Shown piece after piece: positions 43,277 to 55,125 of a stretch of 64,000 nt of DNA; within the stretch, counting starts at the first letter, position 1, and each line of letters opens with the position of its first letter. The translations under genes were made by a program, and so were the position numbers. The notes under the pieces are model-generated. The model had not been told where the DNA came from and did not search any database. It saw only the letters and a program-made list of their open reading frames with translations. Source of the stretch: Silene conica (Eukaryota > Streptophyta > Magnoliopsida > Caryophyllales > Caryophyllaceae); the NCBI GenBank assembly GCA_029255685.2, contig CM055314.2, forward strand, positions 1,630,399 through 1,694,398, written 5' to 3'.

Positions 43277-46200
43277 ATGGGGGAAAGTGGAAGAGATGCA
43301 AGACGACGTCGTATTCTTCAAGGTGGACAAGATCGTCTAGCCCTAATCACTGGTCGTAAACCTAATAATGATCCCGGTTCATCTCCACCCTTTGATCCCT
43401 CCCCTCTTCCTTCTGGTATTCTTTCTTTTTATTTATCATTCTTTTTATTATTATTATTATTATTATTTGATTTGATTCAATTAATTTCAATGCCCAATTT
43501 GTTAATTAGGTTTTCCATGCTTATTATTTTCGCATTAATTTAGGATTTAATATTTTAATTGTTTAAGGGTATAATTTTATCAGGGAAGGTATTTGTTTGT
43601 TAATTAGGTAGTTGAGCTTACTCATTCCACATTATTAATCTATGATGCCTCACATCGAAAGAGGCGATTTCGAAGGAAGCATGTAGCTTGAACAGAAGAA
43701 GACTAAGGGTGTGTTTGGATAGCAGAAGTCGAGGGAAAGAGGGGGAAGGAGGGAAGCGGAAGGGAGAGAAGAGAATGGGAGGGGAGGGGAATGGGGTGTC
43801 GGTGTTTGGATACAATTTCCCTTCAAATCTTGCCTATTGTAGAGAGATTTTGATTAGTCTTGAAAGACGGAAATTGGATCCCTCCAAATCTCCTACTGTC
43901 GCTCCCTTTCTTTTCCCTCCAAATCCCTCGATCGAAACACACCCTTAAATGAAAAAGAAAAGTCCAATGGGTACATAATACGCAGTTTCATCTTTTATGA
44001 GATCCTGGTAATTGGGAAGCTATGAGAAATTGAGTCATATGATTGATTGCTTCAAGTAGCCCGTTTCTCTTGTGGCTTGCGTTTATTATGTCTATTGTGA
44101 AAGGATTAGGTTTTCGAGGGGATTTTAGGAATTCACACTTTTGAGGAAAACGGGTCATTATGACAATGAGATGGAATTGCTTTGATGGAGTGTAGTGGTT
44201 TATTGGCTAAGGTGAAGAGAATTCTAGAGAGAATGAGATATATTCTATTTATTACTCCCTTTGATTGATATTTGTGTACCTTTTATATTTTTCGTGGGAA
44301 TTATTTTAATCAAAGGTAAACAAAGTACTGGGTTGAGGGTATTACTTATTTAGGGTGAAACTTTTTGTCTCTTGCGATGTTTAGGACATTTGGATAGTGG
44401 ACATGTCATAGCAAAAGAGAAGGTTTGACTCAAATATGTTATTTTCGGTTGAAGTCGGCACCTGGAAGAAGATAAGAAGACATAAGTTATTGGTTTGTGT
44501 GAACTTGTGTGCTAAAGAAGTAAATTGGTATTTTCTCAGGCCTAGGGAATGGAAAAGATAAACAGAGTGAAGTATATAGTTGAAAGAGATGAAAGTTAAT
44601 CTGAGTAGTAGCTTTTCTCCATTTTCTATTATCTTTGAACTTTTGTAATGGGCGGTGATGAAAGGTAGGATTTCTGGGGATGTGGGCATTTCTATTTTGA
44701 GTAAGATCGCAGCTTGCAGACTAGTAGAAAATTTATAGCTGAGAGTGTGGGGGGAGGACTCTTGATTAGATCTTTAGGCTGTATTGAGGTTAAGAGAAGA
44801 AAGAGAAAGTGAGTTCTTGTTGGGGGATGATAGTTTCGTCTTTGGAGATGCTTTTGCTAATATGGCACTGTATAGCAAGATGACGAGACCAATATGATTT
44901 GCAATATACCCCTAAGCCTCCGATCATTCCCCAAGCCTTGCAATTTACCTTTTGTGTGGATACAATAAGGGAAAGGGGGTTGGAGTCGAAGGAAAGGGAG
45001 GCAGGAGTAGGGGTAGGGGAATGGAGTAAGGGAGTTTTCCCTTCAAATCCCTCCACTCCTATTTGCCAACCATATACGGGGATTCCCACCCTCCCTTTTC
45101 CTCCTCTCCCTTTCCTTTCAAATCCCGGAATCCAAACAGATAGTCAAAGATTGTCCGGTAACAATTTTGGTTTAGCATTCTCTGGATGCCTATGTAAATT
45201 ATACAACGTAGAAATTGAGAAGAAACTTGGAGAAGTTCGTAAAAATGAATGGTAGATACTTTCTTGGAAATGTTTGGTCATTTTGCTATCTCATTTCTCA
45301 TTGTTGAACTACTTTCAGTTTATTTCGATTTTTGACATGCTCTGAATGTTAATGGACAATTATTTTTTGTTTTTATAGAATAAGTAGTCTTACCTTCTTC
45401 ATAAAGATGTCATGAACTGTAGGTTCGTCACTGCCAAAGTCTATATACGATAAGTTTGATTTCTGAAGTATTTATGGTTATCAGATTATGAAGGCTCGTT
45501 AAGCTTATATCATGTTATTTGCCTCCTCCAATTTTAATTGGAAAATTTGTAATGTTATTCTAACGTCGATCTATGGGTAGAACAATTGAGTTAATGTGGT
45601 AGCAGGTTGACATTGATTCTACAACGGCAAAACCGTTGTCCCAGAATGATTGGGTATTGACTTGGTTGATATTACACGGCAAAAGAGCAGTCATAAATGA
45701 CAAGCAAGAAAAAAGGGTAAGGGTGGAGGTAGCAGTTTCATTTGGCTGGCCTCTAGTGTCCAATTTTGGGCGCGGATCAAATGTATAATCAAAAGCCCAC
45801 TTTTTAGTCTTCTTGTGCTAAAAATATTTCTGTAAGCTGTTGGTTTGTGATAACTTGTGTCTGTCAAGTTTATCTGGTCTTTATCGACGAGAGGGCGGGT
45901 GGTGGTGGTGGTGATCATGGATAGAGTTAAGCTTTCTGATGTTTCAATTTTGAGCTTATGGCTGTCATTTAAACTAGCCACAGAAGGTATGAAGCAGTCG
46001 AACATGACACTTCGATGGCTTGTTGACTTGCTGTATGTGTTGTTTAGCCATTTTTGCCTATCTGGTTTATAGTAACAAATGTTAAGGAACTCACTATCGG
46101 GCAATCACCACTATTATAAGGTTGAATCGATGTTTCCATATCCGACCTAAGCTTTGACTCATATCTCACTTGATTTGATATTGCTTGAGTTGAACCTCTA

Positions 46201-47071
46201 CTCCACTCGAAGTGGAACTAACTAATCAAGACCATAAAGAAATGGAATAAAAAGAACCAATTGAAAAAAAGGCATATTCGAATGACACTATCCGAAATAA
46301 ACTTCAAAACCCAATCTGATTAAACCGTTTGCACAATGCTGTGGTCTGTTCTGGTTTGAAGTCTGTTGTTAATGCTTATAATTCTCTCTGTCTTTTGTTA
46401 TTGCAGTTTCTCAAATCGAAGAAGACACTTCCTCATACATTACGCCATCCAGGGATTATCTTCCTGCCAAACTTGGTCAGGATGATGCATTAGATGGCCG
46501 AAGTAAAGAACAATCATATATGAGAAAATCCGAGGCAACAAGTGAGCCTATGAGAGCCTTCGTATCTCAAGATCGAGGGGAACGAGATCCTCCTTCAGGG
46601 GCACAAAAGGTAATTCTAACTGCTACAGATGTCATACTACGCCTCGCCCAACAAATTCCCATTAGTAATGTGACATCAAAGCAAGCAAGTGCTGCTGTAT
46701 TGATTACAGAGCATGACCGGTTTTTGTGTGCTGTAGCTATGGCAATCTTGGTTGTCTTGTCATATGCTGGATTTCCTATAGTCGGGAGCAGGATATTTAG
46801 GTGGATCATATTATTTCGGCCGCTTTTCCTTGTTCTAATAACCAATATAACATTGATTGTTCGGAGACTTCTTCCTGATAATCAGAAGAATTTGTCAAGA
46901 GGTGATAAAGATAGTATCAGTTCTCTTTTGGGTGATGGGTATGCTTGGGCCGAAGATGCTGGAAGGGCATTAGAGCTGGGTTTGATGTTGCAGAATGTCG
47001 GCGGTGCGCTGTTCTTGGATTGCAGTGTGTACATTACCATTGTCATCTTTGGCCTCTCACTGTTCGGCTGA
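43277..47071 (+). CDS. GET2/G1IP-like ER membrane receptor for tail-anchored proteins
   Basis: Two exons, 43277-43415 and 46407-47071, join in phase 1 to give 267 aa. The N-terminus has the cytosolic basic motif ARRRRILQGGQDRLALITG (residues 8-26), the type of sequence by which yeast Get2, mammalian CAML and plant G1IP recruit the GET3 ATPase. Three hydrophobic segments lie at about 151-172 (FLCAVAMAILVVLSYAGF), 178-200 (WIILFRPLFLVLITNITLIV) and 238-267 (DCSVYITIVIFGLSLF), as expected for a GET1/GET2-type complex at the ER. The middle is hydrophilic and poorly conserved. Identification rests on the basic motif plus topology, since sequence identity in this family is low. The 3-kb intron has MITEs. 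A further small exon inside it cannot be excluded. Confidence 0.75.
43706..43946. repeat. MITE with AAGGGTGTGTTT termini in G1IP intron
   Basis: About 241 bp, AGGGTGTGTTTGGAT at the left and GATCGAAACACACCCT at the right, with a possible TA duplication. G/A-rich left arm and C/T-rich right arm. A diverged partial relative is at about 44950-45145 in the same intron. Confidence 0.7.
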
Positions 47072-47683
47072 AACTTTAAGCATGAAGTTATCCTAGGGTC
47101 AAAGAATCAACAATTCGCGCAACTGTTGTACTAGTTTTTATTCTGTCAGTTCCGATGTATGAACTTTACTTTAAGATTATACACCAGAGCTTGTTTTTCT
47201 GAGGTTTACTTTGTAAACATTTGTGATCTCTTTCACTTTTGTATTAGTGAGTAAGTTATGATGGCAGAATCTACGCTCCGATAAGAAATGATAAGAAATG
47301 GTTTTTGTAAACGAGAGCTCTCGAGTTTTTTTGCAGGGAAGAGTAATTCCGGTTAGTAAAGTCTGATTTGTTCAATGTTGGCTGCCACAAGCATATCGCA
47401 AATGTCGTCCTCCTTTGTGTCAGCTCGGTCTTGATCTACTGCTAGAGACTGGATCTCGTGTAACATATTGTCGATGAACGTGAACTGTCACGCTTTTACT
47501 GGTGGAAACTGGACCTCCCGCGAAAATGAACTGTCGCGCTTTTACTCGGGTTGAATCTGGTACTGATATAGCCCATATAGGTATTCCCAGGCAGGTGGCT
47601 TGCTGACTGTTGTGGGTTGTCTTTTAAAAAACCAGATTTTGTAGACAATAGCCAATGTCTGAACTTGAGTTGAGCGTTGCCTA
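47072..47683. other. G1IP 3' flank
   Basis: 3' UTR of the G1IP-like gene and about 500 bp of intergenic DNA with no recognisable feature. Confidence 0.45.
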
Positions 47684-48376
47684 GACCTGGCAAATCCGAC
47701 CCGACATGATAAAACCGAACGATCCGACCCGACTCGATAAAACCGATCTGACTCGCCCGATATTGGACCCGTCGGTTAATCGATAATATTATAAAATCAA
47801 GGTACCAGAAATCGATCCACTCCGATCCAACATAACCCGATACGTAATCTTATCCGATAACTGGTATAACCGAACCGGCAACACCCAAGTAGATTAAAAC
47901 CCGACAAGAATAATATCCGACCCGAATGAATATCAAATAACCGAAAATTACCATTCTTTATTGCTTACACTATAATCTACGTATGATTTCATGATAATTA
48001 AATTAATTTGTTATGGACAATGAATTTAAAAGAAGAATAAATTGTAAAATTTAAAAGAAGTAACATGTAATGTAAGTGATGTAACCCGATATTAACCCGA
48101 TATGAACTGGTTGAGAATATTATTGACCCTATATGAACTATTACCCGACATGTTAGTTGAGTAGTCCGACCGCATAACAACCGAAACCCGACTACATGTT
48201 TCCCGCTCAAACTCGATACTCGACATAAGTCATGACCTGAAAGGCTGAAACAACCCGACCGAACCCAACCCGACCCACTCATTCATAATGGTCGAAATAA
48301 TCCGAAAATACAACAACCCGAACCGAAAACATTCCGACTCGAACCCGACTCGACCCACCCGATTGCCAGGTCTTCC
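47684..48376. repeat. ~690-bp element with AGACCTGGCAA termini
   Basis: Left end AGACCTGGCAAATCCGACCC, right end GGTGGGTCGAGTCGGG-complement ending TTGCCAGGTCT, so the ends form a terminal inverted repeat. The interior is full of CCGACCCGA words with an AT-rich core around 47940-48080. It ends 44 bp before the PPR start codon. Confidence 0.75.
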
Positions 48377-48419
48377 TACCAAGTGGAACAAATTATATTG
48401 AGGTCGATCTTGGTTCACC

Positions 48420-50501
48420 ATGAACCAATCCTTACGCTTATTCAGAAGTAAACAGTTGGCCATAGCAAAGCTTTTGAGAAAATGTTCAAAGAATTTACTG
48501 TTAGAACAAGGAATGCAGGTTCATGCATCTGCAGTTATGCTTGGGTTTTGTGATGACATGATAATATGCAATGATCTTATTGGTATGTATGGAAAATGCG
48601 GAAAACTGGACAATGCATACAAGGTGTTCGATACAATGCTCGAACGAAATGTAGTAACTTGGACTGCTCTCATTTCTGGGTGTTTACACCAGGGCGATGC
48701 TGAAAGAGCATTATCTCTTTTTCACGAGATGCGATTTTCCGATGTTAGACCGAATGAATACACCTTCTCTGCTTGTTTTAAAGCATCTGGGCTTCTGGGT
48801 ATTCCTGAGACGGGTATGCGAGTTCATAGCTTATGTCTGAAAGTCGGGTTTGATCAATTTTCAGTAGTGGGTAATTCTCTTATTGATATGTATGCAAAGT
48901 GTGGCGCGATTTCACGAGCAGCTCAATTGTTTGATGAGATGAGTTTAAGGGATCGGGTAGCTTGGAATACTATCATTGCAGGTTACAGCTCCTGTGGTGA
49001 CGGGAAGGTTTCGATATACTTGTTCGCAGAAATGCAGAAACAACGAGTGATGCCTGATGAATTTACTTTAACTTCCGCTCTCAAAGCTTGCGCGACTGTC
49101 AAAACGATTGTCGGTGGTACTCAAATACATGCTGCCTTGATCACTCGAGGGTTTTTGATATCAGCACAGGTACCTCTTATCGGAGCACTAATTGACTTGT
49201 ATGTAAAATGTGGGTACGTATCTGAGGCGCGTAAGCTATTTGATCACATGGAAGATCGGAGTTTAGTGTCGTGGGCGTCTTTAGTTTTAGGTTATGCACA
49301 CGGAGGCGATTTGTTAGAGAGTATGCGCTTGTTGAGGGAACTTAGAGAGAGTAGTATACGAGTAGATTCGTTCACGCTTTCTGGATTGATTGGTGTCTTT
49401 GCTGATTTTGCATTTGCAGAGCATGGAAGGCAGCTTCATGCTTTCGCCATCAAAATCCCGACTGGTTTAGAGGTAGAAGTAGGCAACTCTATTGCCGATT
49501 TGTATCTCAAATGTGGATTAATGGACGAAGCAGAGAGAATTTTTCGAGAAATGCCAGTGAAAAACAGGATATCCTACACTGTGATGATTACTGGTTATGG
49601 GAAACATGGTTTAGGAAAGCGGGCTGTCGAACTTTTCAATAAAATGACTGCAGAAAACATCAGACCCGAAGGGATAACGTATTTGGCCATCTTATATGCG
49701 TGCAGCCATTCGGGTTTGGTCGAGGAATGTGAGGAATACTTCTCAAAGTTATGCAGCAGCCGGTGGATTACTCCGCAGGTAGAACACTATTCTTGCATGG
49801 TTGATCTCTTAGGTCGAGCTGGGCGCCTGAAAGAAGCGAAGAGCCTCATCGATAGCATGCCAATGAAACCTAACACGGGTGTATGGCAGACATTGTTGAG
49901 TGCCTGTAGAGTTCACGGAGACTTCGACCTTGGAAGAGAAATAGGAAAGATCGTCTTGGAACAGGACGGAGATAACCCGGTTACTTATGTTATTCTGTCA
50001 CAGATTTATGCAAATGCAGGCTACTGGAACGAGTGTCAGCAGCTGAGAGAGGTCGTAAAGAGGAAGAGGTTGAAGAAAGACGCGGGTCAGAGCTGGGTCG
50101 AGGTCGACAAAAAGGTCCATTACTTCTATGGTGGGGATGATACTCATCCTCTTATTAGTAATATCCATGAAACTTTGATCGAGATGGAGAAAAGGTTGAA
50201 AGAAGAGTTGGGGTACGCCCACGAGGTCAGGTTTGCGCTGCACGATGTTGAAGAAGAGTCGAAGGAGGAAAATTTGAGAGTTCATAGCGAGAAATTGGCT
50301 ATCGGTCTGGCATTGTTGTCCGGAGGGAAGGAAAATGAACGGAAAATGATTAGGGTTTTCAAGAACTTGAGGGTTTGTGGAGATTGCCATGAGTTCATCA
50401 AGGGTTTATCCAAGGTTTTAAGTCGTGTCTTTTTGGTTCGAGATGCAAACAGATTTCACAAGTTTCAGGATGGTGTTTGTTCGTGTGGAGATTATTGGTG
50501 A
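48420..50501 (+). CDS. PLS-class pentatricopeptide repeat protein with E/E+/DYW domains
   Basis: A single exon of 693 aa. Alternating P, L and S repeats run from about residue 45 to 520 (for example GNSLIDMYAKCG, DEMSLRDRVAWNTIIAGYSS, TYLAILYACSHSGLVEEC, YSCMVDLLGRAGRLKEA). E and E+ motifs follow (SWVEVDKKVHYFYGGD), then a full DYW cytidine deaminase-like domain. Its zinc-binding HSEKLA (about 620) and CGDC are present, and the protein ends SCGDYW. DYW proteins edit C to U in plastid or mitochondrial RNAs. The N-terminus is basic and Ser/Leu-rich enough for an organelle signal but is short. The layout resembles the At3g15130 type, recalled and not checked. The ATG has little upstream DNA before a MITE-like element. 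Confidence 0.93.
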   Translation: MNQSLRLFRSKQLAIAKLLRKCSKNLLLEQGMQVHASAVMLGFCDDMIICNDLIGMYGKCGKLDNAYKVFDTMLERNVVTWTALISGCLHQGDAERALSLFHEMRFSDVRPNEYTFSACFKASGLLGIPETGMRVHSLCLKVGFDQFSVVGNSLIDMYAKCGAISRAAQLFDEMSLRDRVAWNTIIAGYSSCGDGKVSIYLFAEMQKQRVMPDEFTLTSALKACATVKTIVGGTQIHAALITRGFLISAQVPLIGALIDLYVKCGYVSEARKLFDHMEDRSLVSWASLVLGYAHGGDLLESMRLLRELRESSIRVDSFTLSGLIGVFADFAFAEHGRQLHAFAIKIPTGLEVEVGNSIADLYLKCGLMDEAERIFREMPVKNRISYTVMITGYGKHGLGKRAVELFNKMTAENIRPEGITYLAILYACSHSGLVEECEEYFSKLCSSRWITPQVEHYSCMVDLLGRAGRLKEAKSLIDSMPMKPNTGVWQTLLSACRVHGDFDLGREIGKIVLEQDGDNPVTYVILSQIYANAGYWNECQQLREVVKRKRLKKDAGQSWVEVDKKVHYFYGGDDTHPLISNIHETLIEMEKRLKEELGYAHEVRFALHDVEEESKEENLRVHSEKLAIGLALLSGGKENERKMIRVFKNLRVCGDCHEFIKGLSKVLSRVFLVRDANRFHKFQDGVCSCGDYW

Positions 50502-50935
50502 TGCAAGTAAATTTGATGCTTATTTCTCGATAAGCTGAGCGGTTGAAAGATCGAGACATTTGGGTAATGTTGTTATTGACTCGTAATATGTCAATAGGTA
50601 AGCGTAAGCCTGATTATACGAAGGGAAGAACCGATTTTCAAAGAAGGCCGAGATATAACCTATTTAGCGAGTGTTGTACTCAAATGCCCGTTGGGTTTGA
50701 AGAGTGGTTAGTTTGCACAGGTTCCCCTATACTGTGTGCTAGGTTTCCACTTCGTGTTTTTCCGTGTGTTAGGTTTCCACCAAAACCTTAAGGGGATAAT
50801 TGAGGCCCAACTATTATTAATATTCCTATTACTAACATTGATATATGTGACAACTCACAATGTAGTTCGAACTCTTATTTTGAACTTGAAGTATTTTGAG
50901 AGATCGTGATCCCTTTATTTACTTTATTGTATTAA
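50502..50935. other. PPR 3' flank
   Basis: 3' flank of the PPR gene. A short ORF at 50543-50791 has no recognisable similarity. Nothing else seen. Confidence 0.4.
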
Positions 50936-51159
50936 GACCGTGTTCTTTTCGACTGAAAGAAATTTAATTGAACTAATTGGAGTAGAGTTTAATTTAACTA
51001 AATTGAGTGGAGTTTAGGGGAAGTGGATTTAGTTGAATTAAAAGTTAATTATGTGAAGAGATTAACTGAACATAATTGATTGAACGTAAAGAACACTTAA
51101 CTGAATATAGCTAAACAAAACTGGAAGGATCTGAAATTAAACCAGAAAAAACAGAGCCT
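50936..51159 (-). repeat. Relative of the 7725-7937 MITE, inverted
   Basis: Reverse-complement comparison matches 7725-7937 along its length (GATTTGGT/AATTTCAG arm, TTTACGTTCAATCAATTAT core, TTAATCTCTTCAC). The two copies are 43 kb apart and inverted. Confidence 0.7.
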
Positions 51160-51458
51160 AAATATTCATTCACACCCGAAGTCAACGTAATAATTTACAC
51201 CCCCTTCTTTTAACGAATAGATCTTTTCATTGATAAAACGTCATACCGCTAGCGTGTTCATAATCTTTGAATATTGACGGATATAAATTTACGAAAATCA
51301 AAAGAAACAATTTTTCATCCAAACAAAGAGTTTTATATTTGATTCATTCCACTTATGCATATCTTCGATGTTTGATTATACAACATTGTAAGGGTCTTTG
51401 AATTTTGCATACATTCATAGAGAAACAATTTTAGTTACATGATAGATTGTAACATATG

Positions 51459-53035
51459 TAGCATCAAAACAGATACGGACACAGACACGATATAGACATA
51501 GGATACGGCATGCAATGAAATTGAGGATACGAGTCACGTTATTTAAATTTAATAAAATCTCCTTTTCATAAAAGGAAGGACATTTCAAGCCTCCCTATTG
51601 GTCCTTGAATTTTTAGAAATTGAGAAAAAAATTATTTAGCTAGGGTCCCCCACTTCCCCCACTTCCCCCACTTACTTGGTAAATAATTAATTACTCTCTA
51701 TGCACTAATGTTTCATGATTTTGATTTAATTTAATTTTCTTGATTCATTGATTTAATTGATTACAATCCTATCTTATATTTTGATCATCAGCTAAAAAAA
51801 TAGTAATTGCTTAGACATAATAATTTTGGCACAATTTAAAAAAAAAAAGCATACGGAGTATATAACAAAATTGCACTTGAAATTTGAAGTAAATTAGTAT
51901 ACTTAAAATAGTAGCTATATAAATTTAAACAAAGCGAAAAAAATTAATTAAATAATTTAAAAAATACTTTTTTAAACCTGGTGATATTAAAAATATATTT
52001 ATTAAAAAAAATAATAAAAATAATCAACAATTATATTTTTTATTCAAATATAAGATGAAATCATTTAGGGCATCAGTTTCTTAGAAAAATTCTAAACGTA
52101 TCTACCCACCTTCAATTATTTTCAAAATAGAGAAAAAATGTGTGTTTTCGAATTCAATTTACCAAATAAGTGGTAAATTAGCAAGGATTTCTTTAGTATT
52201 GTTAAACTTTTTTATTATAGCCATTTATTTCAAGATAACATAATATTTATCTTTTTATTTATTTACGTAAGTTTGACAATTTAACAAGGGTATATTCGTC
52301 TGAAGTTTAAAACGGGTTAAATATGTTCATGACGATTGATGAATAAGGCAAAAACATAACGCATAGTGAAAAGTAAGATTTGTCTTATATGTACATGTGA
52401 GATGATATTTAACCCGTTTTAATATTAGGACGGGTATCTCCGTCTAAAAGGTTGGGAAAAATTAATTTCAGTTTATAATAATCGTTAAAAAAATTAATTC
52501 AATAGCATTAAAATAATTAGGAGTCAAATAATTTTCACCATATTTATAATTTATATATTTCTCAATTAATTTCATGAAAAATTGTATTTGCGTTGGGTAA
52601 TCGAACATATTTACGAATAACAAAGTTTTTAAAACACACCCGTACATTTTTTGTACGGGTATAAAACTAGCATACATTTTATAGTTATAAATATTTGATT
52701 TTATTTTTGTAAAAGTATTTAATATTAAATTTAAATAAGCGAAGCTAAAACTTGCCATTGATAATAACTCATTTTCATTTCTCATCCGAATCAATATTTT
52801 AATTAATCTCTTTCGATAGCACATTTCTCGTGAGAAGAACATCATTCACCGCGGATGATAATTAAATAACGTGGTCCGTGGACACGCGATGGACACAGCT
52901 CAAATACCACGGACACGTGCCCAAATAAATGTAGAAAGTTAGACACGGTTGTTTAGATGTCCGACACGTTTCGACGTGTGTCCGTGAAGTATCGATGTCA
53001 GACACGGTACGGCTCATTACGAGAAGTGCTACCTG
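51459..53035 (-). repeat. Long, interrupted GTGTCC-family element
   Basis: On the minus strand the left end is near 53035 (AGGTAGCACTTCTCG) and the right end near 51459 (CTGTTTTGATGCTACA). The internal block at 52680-52860 (AGCGAAGCTAAAACTTGCCA, TCATTTTCATTTCTCATCCG) matches 57140-57240. The middle (about 51600-52450) includes AT-rich inserts and one GACGGGT-type MITE (about 52305-52455). Confidence 0.6.
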
Positions 53036-53393
53036 ATTGTAACCGATAGCCAATATCCGTCCTAAAAAAGATTTATTGGTTTTTCTAAACCTCCTTGCCC
53101 AACCCCACACTCCCTTTTAGCCGTCACCTTTTGATTCACTCTCTACTTTTTATGCATTCCATAATCCACCCATTAGCATTAAAAATGTACTTCGAACTAC
53201 TTAATAATACTAGGGAATCAAAGAATCATCATTAACAAGTTCTTTTTAATTAAAATGAGAACTAGAGGTAGTGTGGCATGTGAGGGCCTCTAATATGATC
53301 TGGTAGTTATTAGAGTACCTTTATCTTTCTAAATCTGATCAACACCAACACCATTAACCAACAATCTTAATTTGTCAATCTCAATAAGTCTCC

Positions 53394-53503
53394 CTTGTGA
53401 CGAGTTATACGTCACAAATTTGTGACGGGTCGAATAACACCACATGGATAGATAAAATAAAAGTAAAGGTGTATTTGACTCGTCGCAAGCTTGCGACGGA
53501 TAC
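53394..53503. repeat. GCGACGGAT-family MITE fragment at array edge
   Basis: TTGTGACGAGTTATACGTCACAA at the left, CGTCGCAAGCTTGCGACGGATA at the right. The right end runs directly into the first unit of the tandem array at 53502. Confidence 0.6.
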
Positions 53504-55125
53504 GTGGATAATAACCTTCAAAATCAGCTATTTTCGATCATTTTAAAAACGGTTCTTTTTTTCCTGAATCTTTATCTATAGGCTCATTATATTCTATAAT
53601 AAATATTGGATGTTTGGCTTTTTCACGAAACAGTATAGAATAAAATATACAGTATAACTTATTTTGTCTGTTTCAAACACGACCTTTAAAGTAATGTTAG
53701 TGTCTCTAAATGTGTCTATTTTAAACTGTATGCCAATTTTAACACCTTGAGTCATTTTTATATGGTCTTAAAGTACTAGGGTGCGAATATCGAGAATTTT
53801 TATCTCGGGACCTTTTGGCCAAAAAAACGTGGATAATAACCTTCAAAATCGGTTATTTTCGGTCATTTAGTACCTGAAATATTTTTTTCTGAATCTTTGT
53901 CAATAGGCTCATTATATCCGATAATAAATATTGGATGGTTTGATTTTTCATTATATAACTTATTTTTTCTATTTCAAACACGACGTTAATAATAATGTAA
54001 GAGTCTCTAAATGTGTCAATTTTAAACCGTATGACAGTTTTATCACCTTGAATCATTTTTATATGGTATTAAAGTACAATGGTGCAAATTTCGAGAATTT
54101 TTGTCCCGGGACCTTTCAGCCTAAAAAACGTGGATAATAAGCTTCAAAATCGGCTATTTTCGGTCATTTTAGAAAGCGAAATATTTTTTTTCTGAATCTT
54201 TGTCTATAAACTCATTATATACTATAATAAATATTGGATACTAGACTTTTCACAAAACAACATAAAATAAAGTATATAACTAATTTTGTTTATGTCAAAC
54301 ACGACCTTTAAAATAATGTAAGAGTCTAAATGTGTCTATTTTAAACCATATGTCAATTTTAATACATACATTGAGTCATTTTTATATGGTATTAAAGTAC
54401 TATGGTGAGAATTTCGAGAGTTTTTATCCCGAAACCTTTTTGTCCTAAAAAACGTGGATAATAACCTTGAAAATCGGCTACTTTCGGTCATTTTTGAACC
54501 CGAATGTTTTTTTTCATAATCCTTGCATTGTCTACAGGCTCATTATATCCTATAATAAGTATTTGATGTTTGGATTTTCACGAAACAACATAGGAAGTAT
54601 ATAATTTATTTGTTTATTTTAAACATGACCTTTAAAGTAACGTTACGGCCTCTAAATATGTCTGTTTTAAACCGTATGCCAATTTTAACAGCTTGAATTA
54701 TCTTTATATGGTATTAAAGTAATATGGTGCAAATTTCAAGAATTTTTATCCCGGGACTTTTCGGCCTAAAAAACGTGGACATTCAAAATCGGCTATTTTC
54801 GGTTATTTTAGAAATCGAAACATTTTCTTTCTGAATCTTTGTCTATAGACTCATTATATCCTATAATAAATATTGGTTGTTAGACTTTTGACAAAACAAC
54901 ATAAAATAAAGTATATAACTTATTTTGTCTATGTTAAACACGACCTTTAAAATAATGTAATAGTCTCTAAATGTGTCTATTTTAAACCGTATGTCAATTT
55001 TAAGATCTTTAGTCATTTTTATATGGTATATAATTACTATGGTGAGAATTTCGAGAGTTTTTATCCCGAAACATTTTTGACCTAAAAACGTGGATTATTA
55101 CCTTCAAAATCGGTCATTTTCAATG
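53502..55125 (+). repeat. Tandem array of five ~320-bp units
   Basis: ACGTGGATAATA(A/G)CC-like unit starts at 53502, 53827, 54128, 54452, 54773 and a final partial at 55088, giving lengths 325, 301, 324, 321 and 315. Each unit has TTTTCGGTCATTTTAGAA, CTCATTATATCCTATAATAA, AAACACGACCTTTAAA and TATCCCGGGACCTTTTGGCC-like words. Divergence is moderate. No coding potential and no terminal inverted repeats. Confidence 0.9.

Noticed and set aside
45560..46104. ORFs of 67 and 137 codons in the G1IP intron, minus strand
   Set aside because: No recognisable domains or splice support; expected by chance in this length.
53502..55125. CRISPR-like regular repeats
   Set aside because: Units are about 320 bp and contiguous, with no short repeats and unique spacers. 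The genome is eukaryotic.
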